Shown here one piece after another: positions 11,600-25,555 of a DNA stretch of 64,000 nt. The DNA comes from Paulinella micropora (Eukaryota; Cercozoa; Imbricatea; Euglyphida), in assembly GCA_009731375.1 (NCBI GenBank), contig BJOX01000166.1, forward strand, positions 496,741-560,740, read 5' to 3'. Within the stretch, counting starts at the first letter, position 1. The number at the start of each line of letters is the position of its first letter. The translations under genes were made by a program, and so were the position numbers. A model generated the notes under the pieces. The model ran no database searches and had not been told where the DNA came from. It was given only the letters and a program-made list of their open reading frames with translations.

Positions 11600-14439
11600 T
11601 TTTCTGAATTCTTTCTTAGATTATTGTTTTTGCTCTCCTAATGCTAGTCAGAGATGTTGATAATTACGTTACTTGGCCTCATTACTTCATTCCTTTTAGT
11701 GATCACAAGTTGATTACTGTAGATGTCAAGATGCAAAAGTCGAATTCCACAAGTCAGCAGAGTGGTGGGAACTACATACCTCAAAAAACAAAGTATGTAT
11801 GGAAAAGAAATGTTGATCTGAATGTATGTGCTGATTCTCCTCCTGCCTTGCCGTGTGATCTTCGTGATGCTTCATCTGAAGACATCCTCCAATTCTTTTT
11901 CAAATTATTGCCCCATCATTGATGTCGTGGCGAGAAATAGGAGACAAATTCAAAAGCATGCTAATTTTTTCGTACATCCTGTGTTGAAAGAGTTAAGAAA
12001 GAAGAAGTTAGAGTTACTTCGTCAGCTTGCACACACTAAAGATAGGAGTGAAAGAAAGATAATTGTGGATCTAAAGGATTTCAATCTGTTGTTTAAGAAT
12101 AAATTGAAGGAGCTAAGAAATGAGAAAAAAGATGAGGATCTGCGTCAGGTAGTAGCAGAGATGAAGGCAAACCCACGCAAGGCATGGGCTATTCTGATGA
12201 GGCTCTTGGGTAAAGAATCAGATAGTCCTAGACAGATTGAGAATGATGGAGGAGAGGTGGTGGGTGGTAAGGAGGCAGCCACAGTTTTTGCAGAGCGGTA
12301 CCATAAACAGTTGAATAGACCTAGTAATTTGCCTGCACCTCCCACGCACAAGCTTGCAAGTGTGAATGGAGTAAGCTTTCAGCCTGTTGTTTTCCCTTTA
12401 GATAAACAATTTTTTACTGATGATGAAATTAAGAAAGCTGAAGTCTCTTTAAGGCCTAATAAGGCAGTAGGGCCAGATGGAATTCCAGGAGAGATTTTGT
12501 TGTGGCTTCTTACTGAGAGCAAAATGCAAGATGTCTGTGAACTGCTTTATTTAATAGATGTTTAGCCACTGGTATTAAACCTTTGGACCATACTAGGGGT
12601 ATTATTAAACCTATCTATAAAGGTAAAGGAGGTAGGACAAAAGCTGATCAGTTTAGGCCTGTCACCTTGTTATCTGTGATTGATAAATTTTATGCTACTA
12701 TTTTGTTAAATAGATTAACTGATTGGGTAACGCAGAATGATATTTTGCCTTTCGAACAAGGAGGAGCCAGAAGAGGTAGAGGGGGACAACCAGATTTTTT
12801 TGCTTCATGAATTACTTGCTAACCATAAGGGTCCTGTCTTCTCTGCTTTCTTAGATGTGTCTAAGGCTTATGATTCTGTTGAAAGAGATCTTCTTTGGGT
12901 GAAATTGGAAGGATGGGAGTTTCTAGTTTTTTCTTGCGTGCGTTGAAAGGCCTTTATCATTCAGTTCAGAGTCGAGTTGATATTCAGAATGGTATGTCTG
13001 ATTGGTTTGATGCAGGAAGAGGAGTGAGACAAGGGTGCCCTCTTTCTCCTTTACTTTACTGTTTATATACAGCTGACTTAGCGAAGTTGTTACGTGACTC
13101 TAATACGGGTATCTCGATTGGGGCTAACAGCTCAGATAGTAATTTGATTTCTCTTTGCGTATTTCTTGTCTATTGTATATTGATGATATTGTTTTGTTAG
13201 CAAATTCCCCGTCAAACCTACAAAAGCAATTGGATTTGTGTGGGGAATGGGCCCGTTCTAATAATGGGGAATGCAATCAGGATAAGTCTAATGTTGTTGT
13301 GTTTAATAGTAAGGGTGAAGGTCAGGATATTATTTGGAACTTACTAGGTGCGAGGGTGGCAATAGCTACCTCATACAAGTATTTGGGAGTGATCTTTGAG
13401 AGTGATTTGTCCTGGAAAATTATGAAAGAAGATAGGATACAGAAAGCTAAGCAGAATTTGAATATGGTGTTAGCCATGGGAGTTAGAAGAGGTATTGCAC
13501 CTAATATTGCCATACAATTAATTTCTGGGTCTGTGTTTCAATCTATGGATTGGGGAAGTGAGTTTTGGCATCCTGAATTTTGTTGGAAGGAGGGTGATAC
13601 ATTCAACAATGGTGTTGCGAGAAAAGTGTTGCGTGTCCCTAGAGATTTTCCTAGTCTGGCTTGTCAGGGTGAGCTGGGTTTGTGGTCGTCGGTTGGGAGA
13701 GGTGATTATAGGAGATTGGTTTTCTTGCAGTCTTTATTGTCAATGCCAGAAGATTGTTTATTAGTCCGCATGTTCAAAATTAGTTGTTTTAATGCTATTA
13801 GTCATGCTTGTAATAATTGGGTTGCAAGATTATTCAGAGATATTAAGAGGTTGTTGCCTTGTACTGCAGTTCAGGATTCTCTTGCTTTTATTAAGAACTC
13901 TTCTAAGTCAAGGTTCAAAAAGATTATTCATGATTGTGAACAGAAAGATGGGAGAGAGAAATTACGCGTGTCCCCTTTGTCTATTTACAAGCGTGTGAAA
14001 ACGAACTTAGAAATGGAGTTTTATTTAAAAGGTCGTAATTATGAGGGGTGAAGGAGATTAATATCTTTGGCAAGAGCGGGTTGTTTGAGGTTTGGACTAT
14101 CTAATCGCGGTTTTGGTTCCCCTGTTGATGCGATTTGTGATATATGTCATAATAAGATTCATGATACTCATGTTTTTCAAGATTGCATTTCTTGTTTTTC
14201 TACCTTTGTTACTTTACAGATTCAATGTTTTGGTTCTTGTCTTTCATGGAATAGTTTGATTTCTTTAGATCAATGGATACATCTTTTACACTCAACATGT
14301 CTGAATTCGTTACATTCTGTTAATGCTATGAGGTTGTTTCTTAGGAGATTTACAGACATGTTCAAAGACTAACCAGAGGTCTTGCTTCTGGTGTGTCTGT
14401 AGGATCATAGTCCTCGACAAGGGGGCTGCCATCCTATCT

Positions 14440-14479
<40 letters not shown>
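11600..14479 (+). mobile_element. 5'-truncated APE-type LINE with (TAC)n tail
   Basis: A non-LTR retrotransposon. It keeps only the end of an apurinic-type endonuclease domain, then linker, reverse transcriptase and a C-terminal CCHC zinc knuckle, and ends in (TAC)n at 14,442-14,479. The 5' limit is approximate because upstream sequence shows no further endonuclease. Base composition is T-rich on the coding strand. I did not assign a clade. Confidence 0.85.
11641..14372 (+). pseudogene. LINE ORF2: endonuclease remnant, reverse transcriptase, zinc knuckle
   Basis: The frame starts with an endonuclease end (FIPFSDHKLITVDV, the SDH motif). A basic linker follows, then RT block AVGPDGIPGEIL, motif A FLDVSKAYDSV (about 12,853), motif B GVRQGCPLSPLLYCLY (about 13,023) and motif C LLYIDDIVLLA (about 13,170). 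A thumb-like region runs to 14,051. A CX2CX7HX4C knuckle (CDICHNKIHDTHVFQDC) lies near 14,140. The pieces occur in successive frames (11,641-11,922; 11,925-12,565; 12,583-12,810; 12,760-12,946; 12,910-13,160; 13,155-14,051; 14,067-14,372), so there are at least six frameshifts or stops and the protein cannot be made intact. In a live copy it would nick target DNA and prime cDNA from it. Confidence 0.85.
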
Positions 14480-14489
14480 GAAGGGGCTG

Positions 14490-14811
14490 ATGTTTGGGGA
14501 TAAATTTTGGACTCCCAGGGTAAGCATTGCTCATTTTCTTAATGCATTTGCCTCATGTCCATTTGTATCGGTCGACCTATTTAATTCGTTGTATTTTGTT
14601 GTTGTAGACAGATAAGCCGGGTTTCTGGGCTCGTTGTATGTGTCTGGTCTTACTCGTTGGAATGACTGTACCCGCCCTTGTCGTACCTATACAGATGATT
14701 ACTGACATGCAGAGAGTGCAAAAGTTTTTGAAGGACCACCCAGAACTTAAGGAACAATTGAGAGAAAAATTGGAAGCGCAAGAAGCTGAATATACTGAAG
14801 CATATGCTTAG
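14490..14811 (+). CDS. small single-pass membrane protein, two exons
   Basis: Exon 1 is 14,490-14,519 (ATG to CCCAGG), with donor GTAAGC at 14,520. The intron is 88 bp and ends TTGTTGTTGTAG. Exon 2 is 14,608-14,811, ending TAG. Joined in phase 0 this gives 77 residues. The start is MFGDKFWTPRTDKPGFWARC, then one hydrophobic segment of about 18 residues (CLVLLVGMTVPALVVPI), then a charged helical tail (FLKDHPELKEQLREKLEAQE). Size and layout resemble small organelle or ER membrane proteins, but I cannot name it. The (TAC)n tail of the LINE ends only 10 bp before the ATG. The true 5' end may therefore lie elsewhere, with an acceptor at CTGAAG just upstream. Confidence 0.6.
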
Positions 14812-15660
14812 ACGACTAGAAACCAGCTCGATTGCTGAGCCCAAGAGTCCAGGAGTCCAGGAGTAGGACAAGACCATTATACGGGAAGAACGGAGAAGGT
14901 GACATCAATACGAGAATAGTCTCCAGACCACGGCAAGGTGATAGAGTTTGCACCTTGTAACAACCCCGGCATTTACACTAGCGAGTTGCAAGGAACACCA
15001 GGAGGTATGTTATTTTATATCGAGTCTGGGCCATCGCCAGGAACAAATTCTGACAAGCAGAGTACTAAGCAGAGCTGATTCCTCACTATTTTCGAGTACT
15101 ACTGTCCGTTAGTAGGTAACGCTGTAACATTATTTTCTTTTTGCTTGCTTGAGACTTCCTTCCCTTCAGTCTCGTCTCGCTTTCTTTCGTCTTGCCTTTC
15201 CACAATGAATTGACGGATGGAGAGCACTGCCCTTTCAAAGGGATGAAAGGAATGGTGAACGGAGCTAAGATTCCCCCCACCACCCCCACCACCACCACCA
15301 CCACGACGCACACACATACACACACATTATTTATTAGGGATACTTGCCACTCGTAGGGATGAGTGGGACGAGTAAGTATGGACCCATGAGGAAATAAGAA
15401 ATATAAAAAATAAAAGGAAAAGAACATTTGTGTCAATAATACACATTAAGATAACTGTGCCTGTCGACAAATAACAGCTGCAAAATGTTAGAGCTGATAA
15501 TTCAAAGCCTCAAACTTCTCTCAAATGACTGATTCCATATTCCGAATTCAACCCGCCTTCCTATCCTTGAACAGCCTCCTAGCCGTCTTCCTGTCTATCA
15601 ATAATACGTATTTTCCATGTCATCCAGCAGCCCAACCCTGTCGATCAATAATAACTATTA
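14812..15660. other. no gene recognised
   Basis: Presumed 3' flank of the small membrane-protein gene followed by non-repetitive DNA. It contains a short (CCACCA)n/(CA)n patch at about 15,275-15,326 and A-rich sequence to 15,424. No frame has convincing protein-like composition. Confidence 0.5.
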
Positions 15661-15688
15661 TCCAGCAGTCCAACATCTCCTCAAATTC

Positions 15689-15952
<264 letters not shown>

Positions 15953-16323
15953 TGGAGACGGTCTCTGCCACTGGCAACTCAGCCTAGGGTTCAGATCTAA
16001 CTATCTCCTACAATGACGATTTTGTGTCCGCCGTTAATCGCGCGCAGCGCAAGGGCTAAACAGGCAACCAACTCCTGACCATGGCTGATGAAGTCGGGGC
16101 GTGATGCAAAGGGTTGATGAAGTCGGGGTTGTAGAAGGTAACTCACAACGAGCGTGAACTCCTGAAACCTCGACTTGATACCGACATCATCTCCTTAGGG
16201 CACACGCTCCTGGGGAGTGTTCTAGTGTTGTCCCGTGTAGTTCAAAAGGGCTCGGCTACCTTTCGGCTTGAACTGGGCACAGACACCAACCACAGCGAGA
16301 CAGTGGTTGGTGTGCAGCTTGGC
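15953..16323. other. unique segment with a strong hairpin
   Basis: No gene seen. ACACCAACCAC (16,283-16,293) and GTGGTTGGTGT (16,303-16,313) form an 11-bp perfect stem with a 9-nt loop. TGATGAAGTCGGGG is directly repeated at about 16,086 and 16,113. An assembly gap follows at 16,324-16,858. Confidence 0.5.
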
Positions 16324-16858
16324 NNNNNNNNNNNNNNNNNNNNNNNNNNNNNNNNNNNNNNNNNNNNNNNNNNNNNNNNNNNNNNNNNNNNNNNNNNNNN
16401 NNNNNNNNNNNNNNNNNNNNNNNNNNNNNNNNNNNNNNNNNNNNNNNNNNNNNNNNNNNNNNNNNNNNNNNNNNNNNNNNNNNNNNNNNNNNNNNNNNNN
16501 NNNNNNNNNNNNNNNNNNNNNNNNNNNNNNNNNNNNNNNNNNNNNNNNNNNNNNNNNNNNNNNNNNNNNNNNNNNNNNNNNNNNNNNNNNNNNNNNNNNN
16601 NNNNNNNNNNNNNNNNNNNNNNNNNNNNNNNNNNNNNNNNNNNNNNNNNNNNNNNNNNNNNNNNNNNNNNNNNNNNNNNNNNNNNNNNNNNNNNNNNNNN
16701 NNNNNNNNNNNNNNNNNNNNNNNNNNNNNNNNNNNNNNNNNNNNNNNNNNNNNNNNNNNNNNNNNNNNNNNNNNNNNNNNNNNNNNNNNNNNNNNNNNNN
16801 NNNNNNNNNNNNNNNNNNNNNNNNNNNNNNNNNNNNNNNNNNNNNNNNNNNNNNNNNN
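16324..16858. other. assembly gap (N run)
   Basis: 535 N between unique sequence and the GC-rich island. Confidence 1.
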
Positions 16859-17395
16859 GAGAATCGCCAGCGCCAGAACTGAGATCAGGTGCCGCTAGCC
16901 TGGCCCACCAGGTCGGCGACGCCCTCGGTGGCGCCCACCCAGCTCGGCCCCGGCGCGGCGCTGCGGCGCCCGCCTGCCTGATCGCGCGGCGAGGGGCCGC
17001 GCCCCAGGAGAAAATCGTCCTGCGCCAGGTGGCTAGCACGGCAGGCGCAGGCAGACCGCGACGGTCGCAGGAGCCCCCCCGCGCTGGCGGCCAAAAAGAC
17101 GCAGCTCGGGCAGCCGTGCCGGGCCGTCGCGCAGCATCTCATTTTCTAGCTCGCCCTCGCACGGCGAAATTTATGATGTGGCCATTGTAGCCCCTGGATC
17201 CGTGGGTTTCTAGCCCATCTGCTGGGCTGCGGGCTGAGCCCGCCCCAGGCTCTCTCCGAGGAAGGCTAAAATTGGTTACTAACTGGTTTTGTGTCTGATA
17301 AAAAAAGGAACTTACACACACACACACGATGGAAGAAGTGAGCCCTCGCGTACACGCATCTGTCAGACGGAGGCTAGCGCGAGTGAGGTCAGCTA

Positions 17396-17496
17396 TGTCC
17401 CGGCAGCCCGATCCCGCCGCTAGGTTGGCCAAGTCCAAGGCAGCCGGCCCCCCCGTCTACACGCACGTCAAGCTGCTGGTAGTTGGTGATTCCGGG
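17396..17496 (+). CDS. possible first exon of a Rab-like small GTPase
   Basis: From ATGTCCCGG the frame reads about 34 residues ending HVKLLVVGDSG. That matches the beta-1 strand and the first half of the P-loop (GDSGVGKS/T) of Ras/Rab GTPases. The second half of the P-loop is missing: the sequence continues TCLVAADRS and shows no GT donor at the expected place. It may be a truncated exon, a diverged splice site or an assembly error near the adjacent poly(C) gap. It may also be coincidence in GC-rich DNA. Confidence 0.3.
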
Positions 17497-17586
17497 ACCT
17501 GTTTGGTGGCAGCAGACAGATCTAGAGCAGCACGGCGCGCACAGGAGTCACGACGGATAGGTCCGCTTGGTACCCGGCGCTTGTTC

Positions 17587-17646
<60 letters not shown>

Positions 17647-17656
17647 NNNNNNNNNN
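17587..17656. repeat. poly(C) run and 10-N gap
   Basis: 59 consecutive C, then G and ten N. Similar in kind to the poly(C) run at 10,800. Confidence 0.85.
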
Positions 17657-18296
17657 CAGAAAGCCCAATTTTACCCAACCCCGGCTTGCTTTCTGGCCGC
17701 GCCGCGCCGGGCCCCCAAGCCCGCTCGCTGCTGGCTAGACTCAGGCAGCCAGGCGGGGGCGTCCCCAGCGGCGCCTGCCAGCCAGTGCGCAAGGAACCTG
17801 GCCCAGACTGAGCTGCGGCGCCTGGATGTCCCTCACGAACAGGGTTTCTTTGTGCAGGGAGGCGCAGGGAGTGAGGCTGTCCGGAGCCCTGCAGCCCGGG
17901 CGCCCCCGGGGGCAGGCCGGCCCGCTGAATGCCGGTCACCCGCCGACGCATGCCAAGCTCGAGTCGTTCGTCTCCAGCCGGCAGTGGTTGAAATGGGGGG
18001 GGGGGGCCGCGACGGGGCCAAGACCCCCTGCGGGCGGACGGCATGCAGTGCGGCGTGCAAGGCCTCCGAAAAGTTCCCGGTGACGGTTGGGTGAGGGCGG
18101 CGCCACGGGCGCTGCAAGGCGTGGCGCCGCAAGGATGTGCAGCCTCACCCGGCGCGGGACCAGGCCGGCGGACCCCGGCTGATACAAAAGCGGGCCTGAA
18201 TAAACCTCATCCTCTTGACCAAGGCCGGCTGATGATGTGCTCGTGAACTGGCCAGACGGCGGGCCCGGCTCACGGGATCTACTTGCAGCAACGATC

Positions 18297-19550
<1,254 letters not shown>

Positions 19551-19734
19551 TTGATGTCACAGTCTCGAAACTCCATCTGCTTACTGGGCCCTCTGTAATG
19601 GAGGTGGGAGCTCGTTCTGCAAGGGGCGCTTATGGAACGAGCCCTGGCCCCGCCTGGTACTAGGGAGCTTTGGTATCGCCTGTATCAGTCCCTTCCGTGC
19701 AAACATCACGGCTTAGCTGGGCATCGGGTTAATA
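19551..19734 (-). repeat. satellite monomer copy, inverted
   Basis: Reverse complement of the monomer at 5465-5979, covering the part from AACCCGATGCCCAGC through GGAGTTTCGAGACTG. It is bounded by (TATC)n on the left and by an N gap (19,735-19,759) on the right. Confidence 0.85.
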
Positions 19735-19759
19735 NNNNNNNNNNNNNNNNNNNNNNNNN

Positions 19760-20291
<532 letters not shown>

Positions 20292-23200
20292 ACGGTAAGT
20301 TTTCGCATGTAGTTTTGTAACTTACGGCTTAACTTAGGAGAAGCAAGCCTCTTTGTGTAAGCCAGGGTTGTCAGCCCAAGAAGAAAAAGGAGAAAGGTTT
20401 GGTTGCCGCGCTTTATCGCCGCGACGGGGTCACATATGGATGAGATGTCGCAAAAGGAATGTAGTCCTTGCAAAGGAACGCAGACGCACCGCTATTCCCT
20501 CCGGAGTGGCCGCCGTCACCCTCCCAGTGCGTGCTCTGCACCGCCTGAACCCCTTGGAGAAGATTTTGCTCATGTTCACCCTTACGAAGATCTCTCGGGC
20601 CTCCTCGAAAAGGAGAGTCCAAAAGCGCACGTCCATCCGGACTACAAGTGCAACCCGGCATTATCAACCTGGATGCCACCCAATGTGTTGACGCCGAGAC
20701 ATACTCCCGTTTCGTCCATCGGACAAGAAGTGCCCCGAAAGAACCAACCGAAAGAAGAAAACGCCTGGTATTGCCATCAACACCAAGCGAATGGAAAGGC
20801 ATTGAAGAAGAACTCCAATCCGCACTCCCTCTCATCCTCCCCTCCTCTCTCATCAAACGCTTGTCGTGTGACGAAGCAGTAGCGAAATTTGAAAGATATC
20901 TCTACGACTTCATATCACAACGGGTACCTCAAACAAAAACACAAGAACAAACTCATGAGCGCAAAAACCGCCACGTAACCCGGCTCCAAACAGAACTCAC
21001 GCAAAACCGACAACAAAAACTGGCCCAAAAGAGACATCTGCGAGAACTCAAAAGGGCAGGTTTCATTCCAGCTGCTGTTGCAAAAAGCCTGCAAAAAACA
21101 TGGCGAGTATTATTGAAAACCGGTAACCGCCTCCGCCGTCGTCTCAAGGAAACAACTTTAACCTCCGCTCAACGACAAGCAAATACACGCTTCCGATCTG
21201 ACCCTCATACGTTTGCCAACAATCTGTTTCATCCCCCCTCAACCCAAACCACTTGCTCCCTATCCAAAGAAGACTGCGATTCCTACTTTCCCAACCTATA
21301 CAAAGACGCTAATCGTGAACAAACCTACGTGCCCTTACCTGAGATGATTCGCCCACCTCTACCAACTGTCCCCTTTGACCTCAAACCACCGTCCTTCTTG
21401 GAAACCAAAAGATCTGTGCTTGCTAAGCGTAATGGTGCAGCCCCTGGCAGAGATGGTATTAGCTACCTTGTTTACAAGAGACTTCCCACCGCTTTATTTT
21501 TCTTACACAAACTCATTGTCAAGTGTTGGACAACTGATGTTGCTAACAGCTGGGCCCACGCTGCTATCTCCCTCCTTCATAAGGACGGCGATCCACTTCA
21601 CGCCTCAAACTATCGTCCGATTGCTCTGACAAACTGCTCGGGTAAGGTATTTTTCTCTTTGTGGTCAAAATGACTGGAGAGTTTTTTACTGGATAACAAA
21701 GACTTTGACAGCGAAACAAAAAGGTTTCCTCAGTAACGTTGCAGGATGCCCCGAACACATTGCTGCAACAAAGGCTGCCATCAGATATGCAAAAGATCAC
21801 TATCGCCAACTGGTCATAGCATGGATTGACCTACAAAACGCTTTTGGAAGCGTAAATCACAACTTGATCCAGTTTGCTCTCTTTTGGTACCACGTGCCCC
21901 TATGTTTGCAGGCATAATCTTCTTATATTACGAACTCTTGGTAGCCACAATCGAAGGGAAAGAATGGTCGTCAGAACCCTTTGTTTTTGCTGTGGGCGTC
22001 TTTCAAAAATGCTGCATCTCTCCTCTCCTTTTCAATATAGTTTTCAATTTACTACTTGACCTCCTATCATCCTTGACCAAAAACAACGGATACCACTTCA
22101 AACACAAAAACTCAACGGATGAAATAATCGTGCACGAAGCTGCCTATGCTGACGACCTCAAACTACACAGCCGATCCACGAAACACTGTCAATCGTCCAT
22201 CAACATGATAGACAAATTTCTGACATGGACCAGAACAATGGCCGCGAAACCGCCCAAATGCAAAAGCCTTGCTTTCAAATATTGGACTAAAGCCGATGAC
22301 CGCAAGGGTCTCAAACGATTAATGCCGATATCGTTCCCACCTTTCGACCCCGCCCTTACTATTACTGGCAAACCAATTGACTTCATCGCTGACAAGCCTT
22401 TCAAAGACCTCGGATGGATTGTCTACCATGACCTCAGCGAAAACGAACAACGAGCAGAAATCCAAAAGAAGTTCATTCTATCTATGCAAGCCATCGATAG
22501 CTGCTCGATCAATGGTTTTATGAAACTTTGGCTCTACCAACATTATGCTGTCCAGTCACTTGCCTGGCCATTTCTCATTTATGACCTCTGCTTATCTTTC
22601 GCCAAAACCCTTGAAAAAATTGCGACCCGCTTCCTCAAAAAATGGGCCAATATCTACAAAAGAGCTCTGGTCTCTTGCCTTTACCGCCCACGCTCGAAAT
22701 TCGGTCTACAGCTCCAGTCCATCGTCTCTTTTTACCAGCGACTTCAAATCAACCGTGCTCAAATGCTGAAGTACTGCCCAGATAAACACCTCTCGTCCAT
22801 CTATGCGATGAACCTGACGAAACACGAAACGTTTCGAACTATCTGGAAACCAGAGCCTGTGCTCGAAAAGCTTGAGGCACAAGTTGATTTTGAATTCAAA
22901 CATCGAGGCCAATCCGATCATCTCGGACTTGGCCATGGTCGCTACCCAAAAGAACATTCCATCACAGACCGCAAAGACAGGATTTTAGAATTAGCTGCTG
23001 AGACAATACTTGAGACAACCACAGTGCATGATATGGACAAAGCCATGCAAGGGTGCTTTCTTCGTTTTGAAGACGCATGCCCCTTTGACCTCTCCTGGAC
23101 TCGCCTCATCGGAACCCGTAATCCCCGTTTAATCTCTTGGGTCATCAACGCAAGCACAAACTCGGTTATTACCCCCGACCTTAGACGTCTGTGGGGAATC

Positions 23201-24191
23201 ATTCCCAACAACAAGTGTGCTCTCTGTTCTGGTCAAGCACATTTATGTCACATCCTCTCCGGTTGCCATGTTGCCCTCAAACAAGGCCGTTATACCTGGC
23301 GTCACGACTCTGTGCTCTGCACTATTGAAGCTCCCCTTCAAAAACACATCGAGAGCCATAACAAACGCTCCCCTATAGACCAAAATGAATCAAAGTCTAT
23401 GTTTGTGAAAGAGGGCGAGCAGAAGCCTAAGGGGCAGTCATTTCATCGTCCATCTCTGCTCGACACCGCAAACGATTGGCAGCTCCAAACCCAATACACC
23501 GGTTCTGAGCAAGCCTTTCCTGTCCACATCTGTGTCACTGACCTCCGCCCCGATATTGTTGTCTGGTCATTGTCTACCAAGAAGTGTATACTGATCGAAC
23601 TCACGTGCCCGGTCGAGGAAAACATCCTTGACGCACGAGCCTACAAGACCAGCCGATACAATCGGCTCAAATCTCAAATCGAGGACAACGGATGGACCTG
23701 CCACCTTCGACCAATCGAATGCGGGGCTCGCGGCATGGTATCGTTCTCTGTTCATCGATGTTTCCGCGCCTTGGGTTTTTCCCATCCCCAATCCAAATCC
23801 CTTTGCTTCAAGCTATCGTCCTGCGTAGCTCGTTGCTCTTTTGCGATTTATCGCTCCTGTGCAGTCAAAAATTGGACTAATCTTCCTCTAGTCCGTATTG
23901 GTGACTGCATTCCATCATAGCCGTCCAGTGTTGCATAGCCCGGGCTAGGTCCCTGCGGGGGTTTAGGCCTCATACAATGTCATCATTGTAGCTTGCGCAA
24001 GCTTACGGTGCTCAAAACACTTGGACTAACGGCTTCCTTTTCTTTCTCTTCTTCCTTATCCTCCCACTCTCCATTCCTAGATTGCCTTTTTCTTCAACGT
24101 CCTTCCTCCTCTTCTTTTTCCAGAACACAGTCTACCCGTGATTCCCATCCCGGACACATGCACAGTACACAAATTATTGTTTGATGTGAAA
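20292..24191 (+). mobile_element. R2-type (restriction-like endonuclease) LINE, copy B
   Basis: About 3.9 kb, bounded on the left by the 3' end of copy A and on the right by the same TTTGATGTGAAA end. It has a single decayed ORF with reverse transcriptase, CCHC knuckle and C-terminal endonuclease, plus a 3' UTR of about 0.27 kb with a short inverted repeat (TAGCTTGCGCAAGCTTA). Elements of this superclade usually insert at specific sites. Clade is not assigned. Confidence 0.85.
20648..23920 (+). pseudogene. R2-type LINE ORF: RT, CCHC knuckle, restriction-like endonuclease
   Basis: The N-terminal frame (20,648-21,673) is Arg/Lys/Gln-rich and contains RT block GAAPGRDGISYLVYK and SNYRPIALTNCSGKVF. 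A TGA near 21,671 replaces a probable Trp. A frameshift leads to motif A (WIDLQNAFGSVNH, about 21,820), and a second near 21,890 leads to motif B (GVFQKCCISPLLFNIV) and motif C (AYADDLKL, about 22,146). The long C-terminal frame ends at 23,920. It has CX2CX7HX4C (CALCSGQAHLCHILSGC, about 23,217) and the endonuclease core RPDIVVW, IELTCPVEEN and KTSRY (about 23,548-23,664), supplying the D, E and K expected of a PD-(D/E)XK site. At least three lesions make it inactive. Confidence 0.88.
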
Positions 24192-24232
24192 CTGCGTTCC
24201 TTTGCAAGGACTACATTCCTTTGCGACATCTC

Positions 24233-24235
<3 letters not shown>
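24192..24235 (-). mobile_element. inverted 5' scrap of the R2-type LINE
   Basis: 44 bp matching, in reverse complement and with one base deleted, bases 20,440-20,487 near the 5' end of copy B. It starts directly at the copy B 3' end and runs into (TATC)n at CTCATC, where the intact element reads CTCATCCATATG. Confidence 0.75.
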
Positions 24236-24288
<53 letters not shown>

Positions 24289-24317
24289 CTCTCTCTCTAT
24301 CTATCTATCTATCTCTC

Positions 24318-24365
<48 letters not shown>

Positions 24366-24444
24366 CCTACCTACCTACCTACCTACTACCTACCTATCTA
24401 CCTACCTATTTATCTATTTATCTATCTATCTATCTATCTATCTG

Positions 24445-24502
<58 letters not shown>

Positions 24503-24555
24503 GATCCATCCATCCATCCATCCATCCATCCATCCATCCATCCATCTATCCATCC

Positions 24556-24634
<79 letters not shown>
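24232..24634. repeat. (TATC)n with CTAC and CCAT patches
   Basis: Tetranucleotide block that ends at TTTCCGGTGGTTGG. Confidence 0.96.
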
Positions 24635-24638
<4 letters not shown>

Positions 24639-25037
24639 CGGTGGTTGGTTTGACTAAGAGTCTATACTATTGTTTCTATTGAGATGCCTTCTTGTCATCC
24701 TGCTGGGGGCCGTGGTCCTAGCCAAAGTCTCGCTTGACCTCATGTCACATGTTGCAGCTCCAAAGATGGGAAGATACAACGATTCATCACTGCAATTATA
24801 ACACACAATCGGTTACACACACACACACACACACACACACTGCGGCTGTCGCGTCAATACCGGTACATATCGCATTTCAATACTGTCTGCAATTTATCAA
24901 ATAGACTTTTAATAAACCGACAATGAGTAAGTTTTGTTTGACTCAAAACGAGCGTTTCTTTCTGGAGACGACTTGATTAGAATATTGAACTTTGGAATAA
25001 TTTTTTTTTTAAATATTATTATCATTATTATTATTAT
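24635..25037. other. no gene recognised
   Basis: AT-rich intergenic DNA with a (CA)n run at about 24,816-24,840 and a T-rich/ATT-rich stretch from 25,000. No supported gene. Confidence 0.5.
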
Positions 25038-25260
25038 TATTAGGGAGTACATAGGCCATCGGTCCTTTCCATGGGCTGATTGGTATAAAGCTCCTAGAGT
25101 AATGTTCTATGCCGTCACTTCCTTTATTCCACCGATTGGTGTGGAGACTTTCCTTATGGAATGGAGGACTGGATGCACATGGCCTTTTGGCTCAGCAATT
25201 GGCAGGAGATACACTATTATTATTATTAATATTATTATTATTATTATTTTTATTGTTATT
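25038..25260 (+). repeat. interspersed repeat with (TTA)n tail
   Basis: Unique-looking body (GGGAGTACATAGGCCATCGG onward) flanked on both sides by (ATT)n or (TTA)n. The layout of body plus TTA tail is the same as the SINEs just downstream. Probably a SINE or LINE fragment. Confidence 0.45.
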
Positions 25261-25261
25261 A

Positions 25262-25555
25262 GTGGCACCGCGATAGCCCAGTGGTTAAGGTCTACCATCT
25301 GGGACCTGTCGCCAGTTCGATTCCCGTCGGTGCCAGTATTTTCAAAGGATATTTTCTTTGAAAGTATTGGTCTGTCTGGAAGGCTTGGAGCTGCATTGCG
25401 GGGGTGTCAGTAGAGCCTATCGTCAAATCTTCGTACTCCCCTCGCGGGTGAGACGATGGAGGCACATGTGCGGAAATGCATTCGCCATTGAATGAGAAGC
25501 ACTATTATTATTATTATCATTGTTATTATTGTTATTGTTATTATTATTATTATTG
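25262..25555 (+). mobile_element. tRNA-derived SINE with (TTA)n tail
   Basis: The head resembles a tRNA. It has an A-box-like TAGCCCAGTGGTTAAGG (about 25,273), a B-box-like AGTTCGATTCC (about 25,313) and an ending GGTGCCA. A body of about 160 bp follows (GTACTCCCCTCGCGGGTGAGAC near 25,430) and then (TTA)n. It would be transcribed by RNA polymerase III from the internal boxes and moved by LINE machinery. Confidence 0.75.

Larger units (their letters stand above)
16859..18290. other. GC-rich, CpG-rich island
   Basis: Composition changes sharply to GC-rich with many CG dinucleotides. Every frame is long and Arg/Ala/Pro-rich because stop codons are rare, so frame length is not evidence here. The only protein-like stretch I see is the one annotated at 17,396. 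A poly(C) run (17,587-17,645) and a 10-N gap (17,647-17,656) interrupt it. Confidence 0.6.

Noticed and set aside
20413-23791. Minus-strand frames across the R2-type LINE
   Set aside because: Antisense shadows. All motifs lie on the plus strand.
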